In this document: one piece after another, positions 15,945-26,300 of the stretch | Layout of the letters: each line of letters opens with the position of its first letter | How positions within the stretch are numbered: position 1 is the first letter of the stretch | NCBI GenBank assembly: GCA_002305725.1 | Contig: DBQM01000049.1 | Location: 1-32,678, forward strand | DNA: 32,678 nucleotides | Reading direction: 5' to 3' | Source of the DNA: Ruminococcus sp. UBA1394 | GTDB lineage: Bacteria > Bacillota > Clostridia > Oscillospirales > Ruminococcaceae | Made by a program: the position numbers and the translations under genes | Notes under the pieces: model-generated | The model's input: the letters and a program-made list of their open reading frames with translations, nothing else | Database searches by the model: none | What the model was told of the DNA's origin: nothing

Positions 15945-16277
15945 CTATTCTGATACTTCAAAATATTTAAAATCTCCGCCGTCATCAATTCCGGAAGAAT
16001 CAGTTACAACATATTTTTCCACCGGAACCGTATATGATTTACCATTAATAACTATTTCCATGGAATCTGCACTTCCATCGGGCTGGGTTACAAGCGCTCC
16101 GTTACGCTGCTCTGCCTGAGGCGCTTCATCAGAAATTTTCTTGTTCAGACGATCAGTCTTGCGCACTATATTGCACACCCCCGCAACGGCTGAGGCAAGC
16201 AGAGCAGAAATGATTGTGAAAACTGCAAGCGCAACAAGTACTTCAACAAGAGTCATACCTTTTAATTTTTTCTTCAT
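15945..16277 (-). CDS. Minor pilin, PilV/GspI-like
   Basis: 110 aa. Leader MKKKLKG followed by MTLVEVLVALAVFTIISALLASAVAGV: Gly at -1, Met at +1, Glu at +5. Met at +1 and the short length are usual in PilV/GspI minor pilins. The mature soluble part is only about 75 residues, including a predicted helix (NIVRKTDRLNKKISDEAPQAEQR) and a small C-terminal strand region, so it is probably a cap or priming subunit rather than a filament builder. It lies 17 nt after the giant pilin gene and 10 nt before the PilW-like gene in the pilC operon. Confidence 0.8.
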   Translation of the reverse strand: MKKKLKGMTLVEVLVALAVFTIISALLASAVAGVCNIVRKTDRLNKKISDEAPQAEQRNGALVTQPDGSADSMEIVINGKSYTVPVEKYVVTDSSGIDDGGDFKYFEVSE

Positions 16278-16294
16278 TTTCTGCTCTCCTTTCT

Positions 16295-19291
16295 TTAGTA
16301 GGACTGGTAATAAAGGGTTGTGAAAATTCCAACATCTGAATCACCAGGCGGCGTTGATGAACCTCCGCTTTCGTCGATATAAACATAGTTTGAAGATTGT
16401 ATAACTGCGCTCTTAAATATACCACTTCCCATTATATTGATAAGGTATTTACCATTTTCAAAATACGCACCGCTTTTAACATCATAATTTACATTAGGTC
16501 CATAAATATATCCGGCTATCAAACTGCCATCGCCCAATGTCATATTTAATTCTTCATCATTGTCAAAGTAGAAATATATATTTGGCGGTTTAACAGTCAG
16601 TTCATTTATATCAATTGAACCAGATTTCATATTTCCAGAATCATCATACAATTTTTTATAAAGCGATTCGGGCATCACAGATACATTATTTGTGCCAGTC
16701 CAGTCTATACCCTTACCTGTTGTTTCGCCTGTTGCTTTAATTTCCATACCGGACTTGGGAACAAAAAAGTTTACCTTTCCATTGTCATCATCAACAACAA
16801 CTAAATGAGTACCAGAGTTTACCTTAAAATTATACAAACCAATATATAAGGTTTTATTATCAGGTGGGTTGATATATATTGTTCCAGTCAAAGTGCCTGT
16901 AAAAATACAGTTTTCTTCAATTGGTTTGCTTTTATCTACTGATGAAGTATTTCCATCTTTATCAACCTTAGTCCAGTTAGTACCATTTGCAAGATATGTA
17001 TCCACATCTTTAAATTCACTCTCTACATCAGCATATGTTTTAGCATTAGACACAATTTGCTTTCTAAATGATTCGCTCTTAAAGCTTGTGCTGACAAAAC
17101 CACCGTTAGTATCAATGACCTTATCCTTTTTCATTGAATCAGGGAATGTTACGGTATTAACGACTGCATTCAAAAAGTCAATATACTGTTTATCATAATC
17201 ATATGTACCGACCTCTTTATATATTGTATCGCCGTTATTTGCTATTGAAATTCTCATTACACTGCCGTCTTTTTCAAGCTTTACAGATTTGTCAATATCG
17301 TCAATATAGATTGTATTGCTGTTCCAGGCAAACGCATTATCATTTGCCTGCTTTAAAAGTTTCAGTTTGTCCGTACCGCTGACTTTAATATCTCCAGTTC
17401 TTCTTATATCTACATTTAATACTACACTTACTGAATTGACAGATATATATTTTCCTTCATCTTCTGTATATGTATCATAAGGATAAAATTGTAATCGAAT
17501 ATATCCTTTAATTGAATTTAAAGACCAAAAATATTCAGCTGGAATACTAAGTTTACCATTATCAAAGTCATAGGGTATTTCAAATTTCTGATTTGATGGA
17601 ACAATTTCGCAGACAATTTTACAGCCATTATTATTTAGATCATCTAATTCCGAAATATCAATTGTAAACTCTTCAATTGTTACATTATTAGTATTTCCCC
17701 AAGAATAAACTTTATCAAATACAGCTTCAGAAAAATCATTTGAAAAATCATAATGTATAATTATTGAACCTGTACCAGCATTTGTTAAATTAACCTGCTG
17801 TGCTTGTTGATTATTTACATCATCAGTAATTTCTCTTTTTCCGGATAACATAACTTTCTCAACATTATATTGAATATAATCTTCAACATAACTAATTCCA
17901 TTTACTGTCTGACCAGCTGCAATATTAAAATTATCGAGGTTTGTAAATAAACCGCCATGAAAAGTATATTTGCAATTGCTTCCGGCTGCTGCAAGATTAA
18001 CAGAATCTGCAACAACTGAACCTGTAGTTTTATAGCTTATATTTGGATTCCAATACAAACCACAAAAATTCAATGAATTTGCAATAGCATTATTTGCTAA
18101 TGTACCGCCATAGCCGTCAGTTCCCTCATTATATGTTTCAACATTAAGTTCACCCATACTATATATATTTCCGCCGGTATATAAATTGCCGTTCGGACTT
18201 GCAGCATCTACCTTTCCTGTATTCCATGAATGAACGCCTGATTCTACGCCAGAGGATTCTGAATTAACCATTATATAAGATGGCGTTGTTTGTGAATACA
18301 AATAAACATCACCATAAGCTTTAAATTGATTTTTAGCACCATGAAATCCTATGCTGTCCGCCATAAAAATAAATGGATGATCAATGTCACCTATTGTCAT
18401 ATAATGTTGTGTACCTGTTGTTTTTCCTTCGCTGTCAACATAATAACCGTCAAATGTACCATTAATAAAAGCATACGGCAAAGCTGTGTATAATACGTTA
18501 TCTACTTTTTCTGTAAATTTCAGCTCATTGCGCATTGAACTGTCGAACATATATACGTTCTTGTCCACATATATGCCTTTGTTAAAATCATCTAAATATG
18601 CTCTTAAACCTCCGTTTGCACCGCCATATAAAAGCAAATTTCCCTGTGTTCCATATGTACCATTAATATATAAAGGCTGGCTGTTGCCTTTACCGATAAT
18701 AACATCAACCGGGCTGTCAATACTTGTATAAACATCACCATATACCGGAATAGTATTACATGGTCTAAAATCTGTATTACCCATAATTGTCAGCGCATTT
18801 TTAAAAAGCGGCGGATTATCCTCTTTACCGTTATAGCAGTAAAGAGAAACAGTATTTTCCTGTCCAAGCATTTTTACTGTTGCACTTAATTTATAGACAT
18901 TATTTTCACTTTTCTTTTTATCAGAAAGATTTAAACCAAAATTATATCCTGCCTTTTCAAGGTTTTCAATTGTATCAAGAACTTCAATTTTTGCAGATGT
19001 AACTTTTCCCATTGAAGAATCAATAGAATTATTTAATATGTTTAATTCATCTGGGGTAAGTTCTCCAACAGCTGCTGTTCCATTCTCTTCAAGAATTTTC
19101 ATCATGCTGTCCACAACCGACCTTGCTGTATACTGCGTCTGATTGTTTGCATATGAATTAAAAGCACGTCTGTTTGCAGCTGAAGCAAGAGTAAGGGCAG
19201 CAAAAACGAAGACAGTCATAATCATCATAACTGCTACAACAGTATACAAAACTGAACCTTTAAGCTTGTTTTTTCTGTACTTTTTAATCAT
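16295..19291 (-). CDS. 998-aa PilX/GspK-like giant pilin, possible pilus-tip adhesin
   Basis: An unusually long pilin-like protein. The start is KNKLKG followed by SVLYTVVAVMMIMTVFVFAALTLA: a basic leader, Gly(-1) and a hydrophobic helix at about 14-37, but Thr instead of Glu at +5, as in GspK/PilX-type tip pilins. About 950 residues of Asn/Asp/Tyr/Gly-rich, beta-like sequence follow, with few cysteines. The last 120 residues contain LIAGYIYGPNVNYDV...GSGIFKSAVIQSSNYVYID, a 'small strand plus GPN/APN' pattern I associate with the C-terminal domains of large Clostridial PilX-like proteins. No carbohydrate-binding module is recognisable. It is embedded in the operon (26 nt after pilO, 17 nt before the PilV-like gene). 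The gene looks more AT-rich than its neighbours. Membership in the pilus is well supported; the adhesin role is inference. Confidence 0.75.
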   Translation of the reverse strand: MIKKYRKNKLKGSVLYTVVAVMMIMTVFVFAALTLASAANRRAFNSYANNQTQYTARSVVDSMMKILEENGTAAVGELTPDELNILNNSIDSSMGKVTSAKIEVLDTIENLEKAGYNFGLNLSDKKKSENNVYKLSATVKMLGQENTVSLYCYNGKEDNPPLFKNALTIMGNTDFRPCNTIPVYGDVYTSIDSPVDVIIGKGNSQPLYINGTYGTQGNLLLYGGANGGLRAYLDDFNKGIYVDKNVYMFDSSMRNELKFTEKVDNVLYTALPYAFINGTFDGYYVDSEGKTTGTQHYMTIGDIDHPFIFMADSIGFHGAKNQFKAYGDVYLYSQTTPSYIMVNSESSGVESGVHSWNTGKVDAASPNGNLYTGGNIYSMGELNVETYNEGTDGYGGTLANNAIANSLNFCGLYWNPNISYKTTGSVVADSVNLAAAGSNCKYTFHGGLFTNLDNFNIAAGQTVNGISYVEDYIQYNVEKVMLSGKREITDDVNNQQAQQVNLTNAGTGSIIIHYDFSNDFSEAVFDKVYSWGNTNNVTIEEFTIDISELDDLNNNGCKIVCEIVPSNQKFEIPYDFDNGKLSIPAEYFWSLNSIKGYIRLQFYPYDTYTEDEGKYISVNSVSVVLNVDIRRTGDIKVSGTDKLKLLKQANDNAFAWNSNTIYIDDIDKSVKLEKDGSVMRISIANNGDTIYKEVGTYDYDKQYIDFLNAVVNTVTFPDSMKKDKVIDTNGGFVSTSFKSESFRKQIVSNAKTYADVESEFKDVDTYLANGTNWTKVDKDGNTSSVDKSKPIEENCIFTGTLTGTIYINPPDNKTLYIGLYNFKVNSGTHLVVVDDDNGKVNFFVPKSGMEIKATGETTGKGIDWTGTNNVSVMPESLYKKLYDDSGNMKSGSIDINELTVKPPNIYFYFDNDEELNMTLGDGSLIAGYIYGPNVNYDVKSGAYFENGKYLINIMGSGIFKSAVIQSSNYVYIDESGGSSTPPGDSDVGIFTTLYYQSY

Positions 19292-19317
19292 ATTATCACC
19301 CGCTCTTTAATTACCCG

Positions 19318-20046
19318 TTACTGCTGCGGTTCTGTTGCCTCAATCTCTCCGCCGATATCCACATCAGATATCATCTGGGCATAATATACATTAATAGTTA
19401 TATCTCCGCTCAGAACAGCATCAGGATTAGTGTTATAAGAATTGTTATTAATAGTCAGAGATTTGATTTCAATTGATTTTCCCGAATCCTTTATGTCCTG
19501 CATAAACTGCATAAGACCCGCTCTTGTTGCATTATAGTCAATTGTAATAGTACCGCATGGAAGGCTCTGATTTTCTTCTTCGGTTTCCTGGGAACTGTCA
19601 GATGAATTTTCCGTTTCGGATGTATCATTAAGATTTGCTGACTGACCGATTGAATATTCAAGTGACTCAGTTTCAAGTGAATAAGGCTTCAGCTCAACAA
19701 TGGAAGGGTCGGTAAATGACGCATTTGTGTTGATATAAATTCCGTTTTTATCTATATATTCCTGAATAAATCTTTCAAGAGTATATGCCCTTTTAATATC
19801 AACAAAAAGACTTCCTATCTGTACTGATTCATCATATTTCTTCTGAACACGTTCTTTTATTGCATCAACCTGCTTGATTTTGCCATTAAGTTCATCCCAT
19901 TGCGCCTGAGCAGAACTTAATTCACTTTCCGCTGTCGATATATCCTCAAATTTCGGTTTTATTAACAGCATTACCCCTGCAACTATTATTAAAATCACCA
20001 AAACTACAAGTACAATTATACGATCACGATAACTGAGTTTCTGCAT
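19318..20046 (-). CDS. pilO: PilO-like alignment-complex protein
   Basis: 242 aa bitopic membrane protein. Short cytosolic start (MQKLSYRDR), one helix at about 9-29, a coiled coil at about 33-75 (ISTAESELSSAQAQWDELNGKIKQVDAIKERVQ), then a soluble domain with the ferredoxin-like pattern of PilO (LERFIQEYI...; LMQFMQDIKDSGKSIEIKSLTI). A low-complexity Ser/Glu/Asn insert (about 138-160) interrupts that domain. PilO pairs with PilN on the outer face of the membrane to link the motor complex to the pilus. It follows the pilM-pilN fusion by 21 nt. Similarity is structural rather than strong in sequence, but the position in the operon makes the call firm. Confidence 0.8.
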   Translation of the reverse strand: MQKLSYRDRIIVLVVLVILIIVAGVMLLIKPKFEDISTAESELSSAQAQWDELNGKIKQVDAIKERVQKKYDESVQIGSLFVDIKRAYTLERFIQEYIDKNGIYINTNASFTDPSIVELKPYSLETESLEYSIGQSANLNDTSETENSSDSSQETEEENQSLPCGTITIDYNATRAGLMQFMQDIKDSGKSIEIKSLTINNNSYNTNPDAVLSGDITINVYYAQMISDVDIGGEIEATEPQQ

Positions 20047-20067
20047 ATCTTTTTCACTCCCTTTGTA

Positions 20068-21621
20068 TCAGTTCTGAACATCAGTTGCCTCTTCCGTCGG
20101 AAGTTCAATAGGTGAAAGAGGTATCTGTATTTCATAATTTACAACTTTACTGCTAAATTCATTATATGAAATATTGTAGCCATTGTATATTACATCAGCA
20201 AACTCGCTGTGCGTCAGCAGTTTTTCAACGATCAATGCCGGCAGGGTCTGTGACGGGTCGCTGTCAGCAGCAGTTCTGATACTCAGAGTTATTGTGTAAT
20301 TATCATATGTAAAATTATTTATCTGCGCCCAGAGATTAAGTTCATTTGCAGCATTTATCATTTCACTTTCAATTATATTAAAATAATCCTGTGAAATAGA
20401 AGGATGTGTTTTGAAAGCATCTGCGGCTGTACTTATACCGTTTCTGTACTGATTAATCTTTTCTTCCTGCATTGAAAGTGTATTGAATAAATCAAGCTTA
20501 TCCTGATTGCTGCTGATTTTACTTTCAACACTGCTTAATTCATCCGATACAGATTCATATTTCATATTCGCACCAAACCATACTCCTCCTACAGCCGCAG
20601 CAGTAATACCAAGGGCTGCAACAAGAAGAACAGAATAAGATGTATCAGACTGAACTTTACTCTTATGTACAGTATCAGTTTCAAGCAGATTTACTTTTTC
20701 GACAGACTTGTTTCTTTTGAATAACGCTCCTATAGCATTTGCATACTGTGAAAAATCAATATTTTCACAGCCCTTCACCTGAGGAGGTACTTTTATTGTG
20801 GTAACATTCAGTTCCATCTGTTCTGTCGCTTTAATTATATCTTCAATATTTTCCAGATCACCATAAAAAACAACATTTTCAATTGAATGGTCAGTTTTAC
20901 GGGTTTTCTGGAACTGAAGCATTCTGAAAATATTCTCATTAACAGCCTGAGTCATATAATCAGAAGCAAATCCATAATCAGAAGGAGATACATCTGTAAA
21001 TCTTGAAAATGCAAGCTTTAAATCGTCATACAGATTTATGCTTAAAAAATTCTTGTCAATCTGAACAGCAAGAAGAGGCATTTTCAGACAATATTTTATA
21101 TCTGAAAGAATAATTTTAGAAATACAGTTACAACCAATCATAACCGATTTCAGAGAGATTGAAAGCATTGAAAATAATTTTTTGATATTTTCAATCATTT
21201 CATAAGGACAGGCAGTTGCGAGAATTTTAACAATTTCTGTCTTTTTATTCTCATCTTTTCCGGCACATTCATCAACAATAATATATGAAATGCTATATGT
21301 ATCGTCTAAGCCCAACTGCGCCTGCATTTCGGCTCTTACCATTTTAAGGAATTGTTTACCTTTGGCTTTTGGGATTGAAAGTTCCTTAAAAATTGTCAGA
21401 TTTGATGACAAACTCACAATTGCCGTTTTTTCCTTCATTTTTTTAGCTTTAAGTGTCTCATCAATTTTAGAAGCTAAAGCCGGAATATCAGATATTGTTC
21501 CATTCTCAATACTGTTATCTTCAATATCAATTGTAACAGCATCAGAAATTTTAATCTTTCCTGCACTTTCATAGCCTTTTACGATTCTAATTGTTTTATC
21601 AGTTATATCAAATGAAAGCAT
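20068..21621 (-). CDS. PilM-PilN fusion protein
   Basis: 517 aa from ATG 21619-21621; this start is preferred because it follows an AGGCGGTAGG site, lies just after the pilC stop, and gives the PilM beginning MLSFDITDKTIRIVKG. A longer in-frame start at 21693 would overlap pilC. Residues 1 to about 320 look like the actin-like PilM ATPase fold. A membrane helix at about 327-349 (VLLVAALGITAAAVGGVWFG) comes next. After it are a coiled coil (YESVSDELSSVESKISSNQDKLDLFN) and a C-terminal PilN-type domain (ITLSIRTAADSD...). In most T4P systems PilM and PilN are separate proteins in which the PilN N-terminus docks into PilM; here both would be covalently linked. It would connect cytosolic PilB/PilC to PilO. 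Confidence 0.8.
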   Translation of the reverse strand: MLSFDITDKTIRIVKGYESAGKIKISDAVTIDIEDNSIENGTISDIPALASKIDETLKAKKMKEKTAIVSLSSNLTIFKELSIPKAKGKQFLKMVRAEMQAQLGLDDTYSISYIIVDECAGKDENKKTEIVKILATACPYEMIENIKKLFSMLSISLKSVMIGCNCISKIILSDIKYCLKMPLLAVQIDKNFLSINLYDDLKLAFSRFTDVSPSDYGFASDYMTQAVNENIFRMLQFQKTRKTDHSIENVVFYGDLENIEDIIKATEQMELNVTTIKVPPQVKGCENIDFSQYANAIGALFKRNKSVEKVNLLETDTVHKSKVQSDTSYSVLLVAALGITAAAVGGVWFGANMKYESVSDELSSVESKISSNQDKLDLFNTLSMQEEKINQYRNGISTAADAFKTHPSISQDYFNIIESEMINAANELNLWAQINNFTYDNYTITLSIRTAADSDPSQTLPALIVEKLLTHSEFADVIYNGYNISYNEFSSKVVNYEIQIPLSPIELPTEEATDVQN

Positions 21622-21640
21622 TAGCCTACCGCCTTTTCTT

Positions 21641-22834
21641 TTATTGAATATTGTCAAATGATGAATAGAGTGCCGGTAAAACAGAAGCAACAATTAATCC
21701 AACCATTACACCAAGAACTATAATCATTACAGGTTCAAGCATTGAAACAAGACGCTGTACTGCAGAGTCAGACTCTTCTTCATAATAATCGGAAGACTTT
21801 GTTAAAATATCATCAAGAGAACCTGATTCCTCACCAACATAAATTATTGAACAAAACATTGAATCAAAAATTTCAGTTCTCTGAATAGCAGAAGATAACG
21901 CAGCACCTTGTTTTACTTCATCAATAACTTTTGAAAATTTTTCATCTATGTAACTGTTTCCAAGAATTGCAGAAGCTCTCTGAAGACATTCTACCATTGG
22001 AATACCGCTTGAATAAAGTGAGGACAGAGTTCTGGCAAATCTTGCTGTATAAATTGTTACAATAAGTTTTCCGAAACCCGGACCTTTAATCAATAATTTA
22101 TCAAATTTCAGTCTTACTGAAGGTACTTTCAGGAGATATCTGATAACAAAGAATAAAACAACAACAATACCAATTAAAATGTACCAGCGCTGAGTCAGAA
22201 AATCACTTACAGCAAGCATACCTTTTGTAAGAGTTGGCATTGTATCCGGATCATCAAACATCTCAACAAAGGTCGGCATAATAAACGTAAACATACCTAT
22301 AACAATAACAACGGACATAATAAGCAGAATCATCGGATACATCATGGCACTTTTTACAGTATTATTCATTTTGTTTTCCTTGGCATAATGATCAGACATT
22401 CTCTGCATAATTATATCAAGCGAACCACTGGTTTCACCAGCATTTACCATTGAAATAAGAAACTGAGGAAATGTTCCCGAATGCATTTCCAATGCTGCTG
22501 AAAAAGATTCACCTTTTTGTACATTTTCATAAATATCCTGCCAGACAGCTTTTGCACTTTCCGAAGGTTGTTCTCTTGCAAGTATATCCAGCGCTTTGAC
22601 TAATGTGAGACCGGATGTAAGCATGGCACTAAGCTGTCGGCAATTAAAAGCCAGATCCTTTGTTTTGAATTTCTTTACAGATTTTTTTGCCTTTGCTGCC
22701 GTTTCATTGTAATCGGTACAATATAATCCCTTTTGATGTATCTTATCTAAAAAGTCTTTTTCATCTTCAGCTTCAAGAGAGCCTCTGACATTTTTTCCAT
22801 TTGCATCCTTAGCAACATATGAATAATTAGGCAT
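21641..22834 (-). CDS. pilC: Type IV pilus platform protein PilC
   Basis: 397 aa polytopic membrane protein that couples the ATPases to pilin insertion. The start is taken as ATG 22832-22834, 6 nt after AGGAGG; the adjacent GTG at 22835 is possible but too close. The beginning YSYVAKDANGKNVRGSLEAED is the standard PilC/GspF N-terminal signature. Two T2SSF domains follow: about 65-185 (FNCRQLSAMLTSGLTLVKALDILA) and about 265-390 (FARTLSSLYSSGIPMVECLQ), each with the GES/GEE-SG motif (NAGETSGSLD, YVGEESGSLD). Membrane helices are near 165-190, 215-235 and 370-395. First gene of the pilC-pilMN-pilO-PilX-PilV-PilW operon, behind a good promoter. Confidence 0.95.
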   Translation of the reverse strand: MPNYSYVAKDANGKNVRGSLEAEDEKDFLDKIHQKGLYCTDYNETAAKAKKSVKKFKTKDLAFNCRQLSAMLTSGLTLVKALDILAREQPSESAKAVWQDIYENVQKGESFSAALEMHSGTFPQFLISMVNAGETSGSLDIIMQRMSDHYAKENKMNNTVKSAMMYPMILLIMSVVIVIGMFTFIMPTFVEMFDDPDTMPTLTKGMLAVSDFLTQRWYILIGIVVVLFFVIRYLLKVPSVRLKFDKLLIKGPGFGKLIVTIYTARFARTLSSLYSSGIPMVECLQRASAILGNSYIDEKFSKVIDEVKQGAALSSAIQRTEIFDSMFCSIIYVGEESGSLDDILTKSSDYYEEESDSAVQRLVSMLEPVMIIVLGVMVGLIVASVLPALYSSFDNIQ

Positions 22835-22866
22835 CACAAACCTCCTATATAAGCTTTTACTAATAA

Positions 22867-22895
22867 ATTATACCATTAAAATAATAAAATTGCAA
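22867..22895 (-). promoter_or_regulatory. Sigma-A promoter of the pilC operon
   Basis: On the minus strand TTGCAA (22890-22895), 17 nt, TATAAT (22867-22872), about 33 nt before the pilC start. The -35 box TTGCAA reads the same on both strands, but no good plus-strand -10 was found for the divergent small gene. Confidence 0.75.
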
Positions 22896-22949
22896 ATTCA
22901 AAAGAATAAAATTAATTAAAACGTTAAAAATAAATTTGAGGTGATAAAC

Positions 22950-23150
22950 GTGGACAGAGACTATATTAACTGCAGTGAAATGCCGCTGGGTCTGGGTATG
23001 GCGCTTTCAAGAAATATCCCTGCTATGGAACAATTTTCTAAAATGACAACTGCTGAAAAAAAATCCTTTATAGATGGTTGTAAAAATGTTAATTCAAAAG
23101 AAGAAATGCAGGAATATGTTGATACTTTAATAAAAAAACCATTTATTTAA
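22950..23150 (+). CDS. Conserved-looking 66-aa protein of unknown function
   Basis: 66 aa from GTG 22950-22952, chosen because GAGGTG (22938-22943) lies 6 nt before it; an in-frame GTG at 22941 falls inside that site. The protein begins MDRDYINCSEMPLGLGMALS, then two helical stretches (AMEQFSKMTTAEKKSFIDGC, SKEEMQEYVDTLIKK). I recall similar small proteins with a MPxGLGMAL...AMExFSxMTxxEKxxxI pattern in other Clostridia, but know no function. No signal peptide or membrane helix is visible; one or two cysteines are present. It is divergent from the pilC operon and convergent with the first cellulase gene, with which it shares a bidirectional terminator. Confidence 0.7.
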   Translation: MDRDYINCSEMPLGLGMALSRNIPAMEQFSKMTTAEKKSFIDGCKNVNSKEEMQEYVDTLIKKPFI

Positions 23151-23260
23151 CATCAAATCTTTCTATTATAATAACACGTTTTTTCATGATTGTCAATATG
23201 TTACTGTTTTTTGCATTAAGATTTCAAATATTTGTTTATATTGTTGGTGTAACAGAAATA

Positions 23261-23288
23261 AAAAAAGGGCGATAAACGCCCTTTTTTT
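23261..23288. terminator. Bidirectional terminator between the 66-aa gene and the CelK-like cellulase
   Basis: GGGCG (23267-23271), 5-nt loop, CGCCC (23277-23281), flanked by a run of A on the left and seven T on the right. The A-stem-T symmetry lets it stop transcription from both sides. Confidence 0.8.
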
Positions 23289-23302
23289 ATTATAAAATTT
23301 TA

Positions 23303-26300
23303 TTACTGAGGACCGAGCTTATCATAAGATACCATCATTGCAACATAGTTGAGGATGATAGCACTATCAGAAGAGTTTATATAATTATCGTAAGCACAGT
23401 TAGCATTAATAAAGCCCTGATCTGTCAGTGTGTTTTTGCTCTGATTGAGGAGATACATATTCAATGTCACAACGTCAGATACGTTAACACGACCATCAAC
23501 GTTTACATCGCCCCATTTTGCATTTGCAATATCTGACTGGTTAGTATTAGCTGTTGGATCATCACCTGTTTCGCCTGTTTCATCAGTTGCATCTGTTGCA
23601 TCTGTTGTTGATGAACCAGATACAGTAACCTTAACAGTTACAGTCTGTCCGCCTGCAGTTACAGTAATTTCAGCTGAACCTTCAGCAACACCAGTAACAG
23701 TACCATCAGCAGCCACCTTAGCGATTGACTCATCACTTGACTTGAATGTTGCATCAACAGCAGAACCATTGATTGTCGGAACAAGCTTTTCAGTTTCTCC
23801 AACAGCAACATTTATGCTTGTAGGCTTAACAACAAGTTTATCCTCATCTGATACAGATGCTTCATCCTGGAGGAATGATGTTACCCAAACAAGTGGAGCA
23901 TTCCAGTTGATTGTAACTTCGTTTACAGACCAAGCTTCAATTGAGTCAACATAGCATCTCTGTGGTGCAAGCTTGCCCCTCTGGTAACCAAGACCGCCTA
24001 TATATGGATCCTGCATACCTGAACCAGGTCCGCCTGAAAGAATACCGTCCGGAGCCTCTGGGAAAGATGTATCAAGTTCGTTAGACCAGTATCTGTGGTG
24101 AGGTCTCTGGAGTGCATAAGAACCATAGCCAGTTACATATGAGAATGAAAGTGGGTTACGTCCAAGGAGATAGTCCATAGCAGTTGTAACACCGTTGAGG
24201 TACTTCATATCGCCTGTTTCGTCATATGCATAAGCCATAACGATTGCGTTGTTGATAACAAATGAGTTTGAACCCCATTCATAACCTTCAATTTCAATGA
24301 GCTTGCCATTTTCGTCATAACCGATATTTACACCATCAGTAAATACAGCAGAAGCATATGGAATACCATAACCCTGTTCATCTTCCTTTGCTACATATGC
24401 ATCAGCAGCAGCTTCAAGTGAAGAAGTAAGTGATGAAATTTCTGAAGCCTGAAGCTTATCCTGATTCAGTAAGAGTGACAATGAACCACATGAAGCTGTA
24501 TTACCCCAGTTGAAGGAGCTGAATGAGCCATTGTTCTCTCCACCATCAAGTGTTGTGAGAACCTTGAATGCATCAGAGTAACTCTTTACATCATTGTAGT
24601 ATGTTGAATCACCTGTTGAAAGGTAAAGCTCACAAGCTGCCCAGTAAGCGTCATCCTTAACGTTTGTATCACCATAAGCACCACCACCGATAGCCTGATC
24701 CATTGGTGCATAAAGTGATTTTTCGTTTGTAGCTTCTGCATCCTTATATTCATAGAAGTTCTTCTTATATGCTTCATAGCTCTTCTTAGCAGCTGTCAGA
24801 AGCTGACTTGCATATGCAGAATCATAAGGTTCCCACAGACGTGCAGCCTGCGCAGCACAAGCTACAAAGTTAAGAGTCGCAGCAAATGACGGTGGCTTAA
24901 CAATACGAGTTGTTCCCCACTGATCAACGTAGTCATATGGTCTTGTTGCAAGTCCTGTCCACTTGTGGTCATGCAGCTTGTGGTATACAAGACCTTCATA
25001 TTTGCCCCAGTATGGATCCTTTGAACTTACGACCATCTTCATCATCCAGTCGAGTTCAACTCTTGCTTCATCAAGAATATCCGGCCTACCATTGCCTGCC
25101 TCAGGAACTACAACAGCACCTGAACCATCAGCATACTTCTTGGTATCACCCTGAGCAACTGTTCTTTCGTAGATGTTCTGAAGTGTCCATACAGAAATAC
25201 CGCCGTTAACTACATATTTACCATGGTCACCAGCATCATACCAGCCGCCTGTACCATCAATTGTGTAAGTCTTATCACCGTCAAATGTGCCAGCATAAGC
25301 CTTAACCCACTTAGACTGTACATATGCAGTATCAGGATTGTGTCCGCCGATATGTGCAAGAGAAGCCTTTTCGTCATCACGGGATGTGATATAAGCTGCT
25401 TCAATATTAATACCAGAACGGTTCTGATAATAATAGTTCATTGCATTAGTCAGAAGGTTGTGACCTTCCTCGCTGTAAATGTCATCACCAATTTCAAACG
25501 GGAAGCTTACATAGTCGCCGCATTTGAGTGAGTATGTACCTGGTGTCTTGAAATCAGAGAAATCAAGGATATGTACATTATCGCCTGAATCCTTATCGGC
25601 ACCCTTATATTCGGTTTTGCCGCTGTAAACAACATTGCCGCTTGCATCAACAATGTCAAAGTCAAGTGATGATGTAGGAAGTGTGATCTTAGTATCATCA
25701 TCACCGGCACCGGCGTTATCACCAAGTGTTGCCTTCTTTGAAAGATTTGTGAAATAACCAACCTGGTTTACAGAAATGAAGTTGTTTGCAAGTTTACTGT
25801 TATCACGAGTTCTGATGCCGAAGTCATCAGTCGGATCCCAGTTACAAGTATCTTCACTATAAGTTTTCGGATCGCTTGCATTTACCTTCGGACATTTTGT
25901 ACATTCGAGTGACATATTGTCAAATTCGAGTGTTGTTCCGGCTGGGAAACAATCCTGTGCCTGGTGAGGACCAGCACCGCCGTAATGGAATGCCCATTCA
26001 GCTACTTCGATATCTTCTGTAGCAGTAAATGTGTCATCAAAAACGTTCTTACCTGCAGAAATCTTAACGTTATCCCAGCTTCCGCCGAAATTATCACCGC
26101 CGTTGTTATGCCATACAACTGTTGTTTCACCATCAAGTGTAGCAATATGTGTTGCCATTTCACCAGCTGTAGAAGCTGTTACTTCCCAGTGAATTTTATA
26201 TGTATGTCCCTTGTGGATTCTGAGCTTTCTGTGGCGGAACTGAAGATCCCATCTTGATTCGCCGCCCTTAGCCTGACCACCTGGTTCAACGATTTCTACC

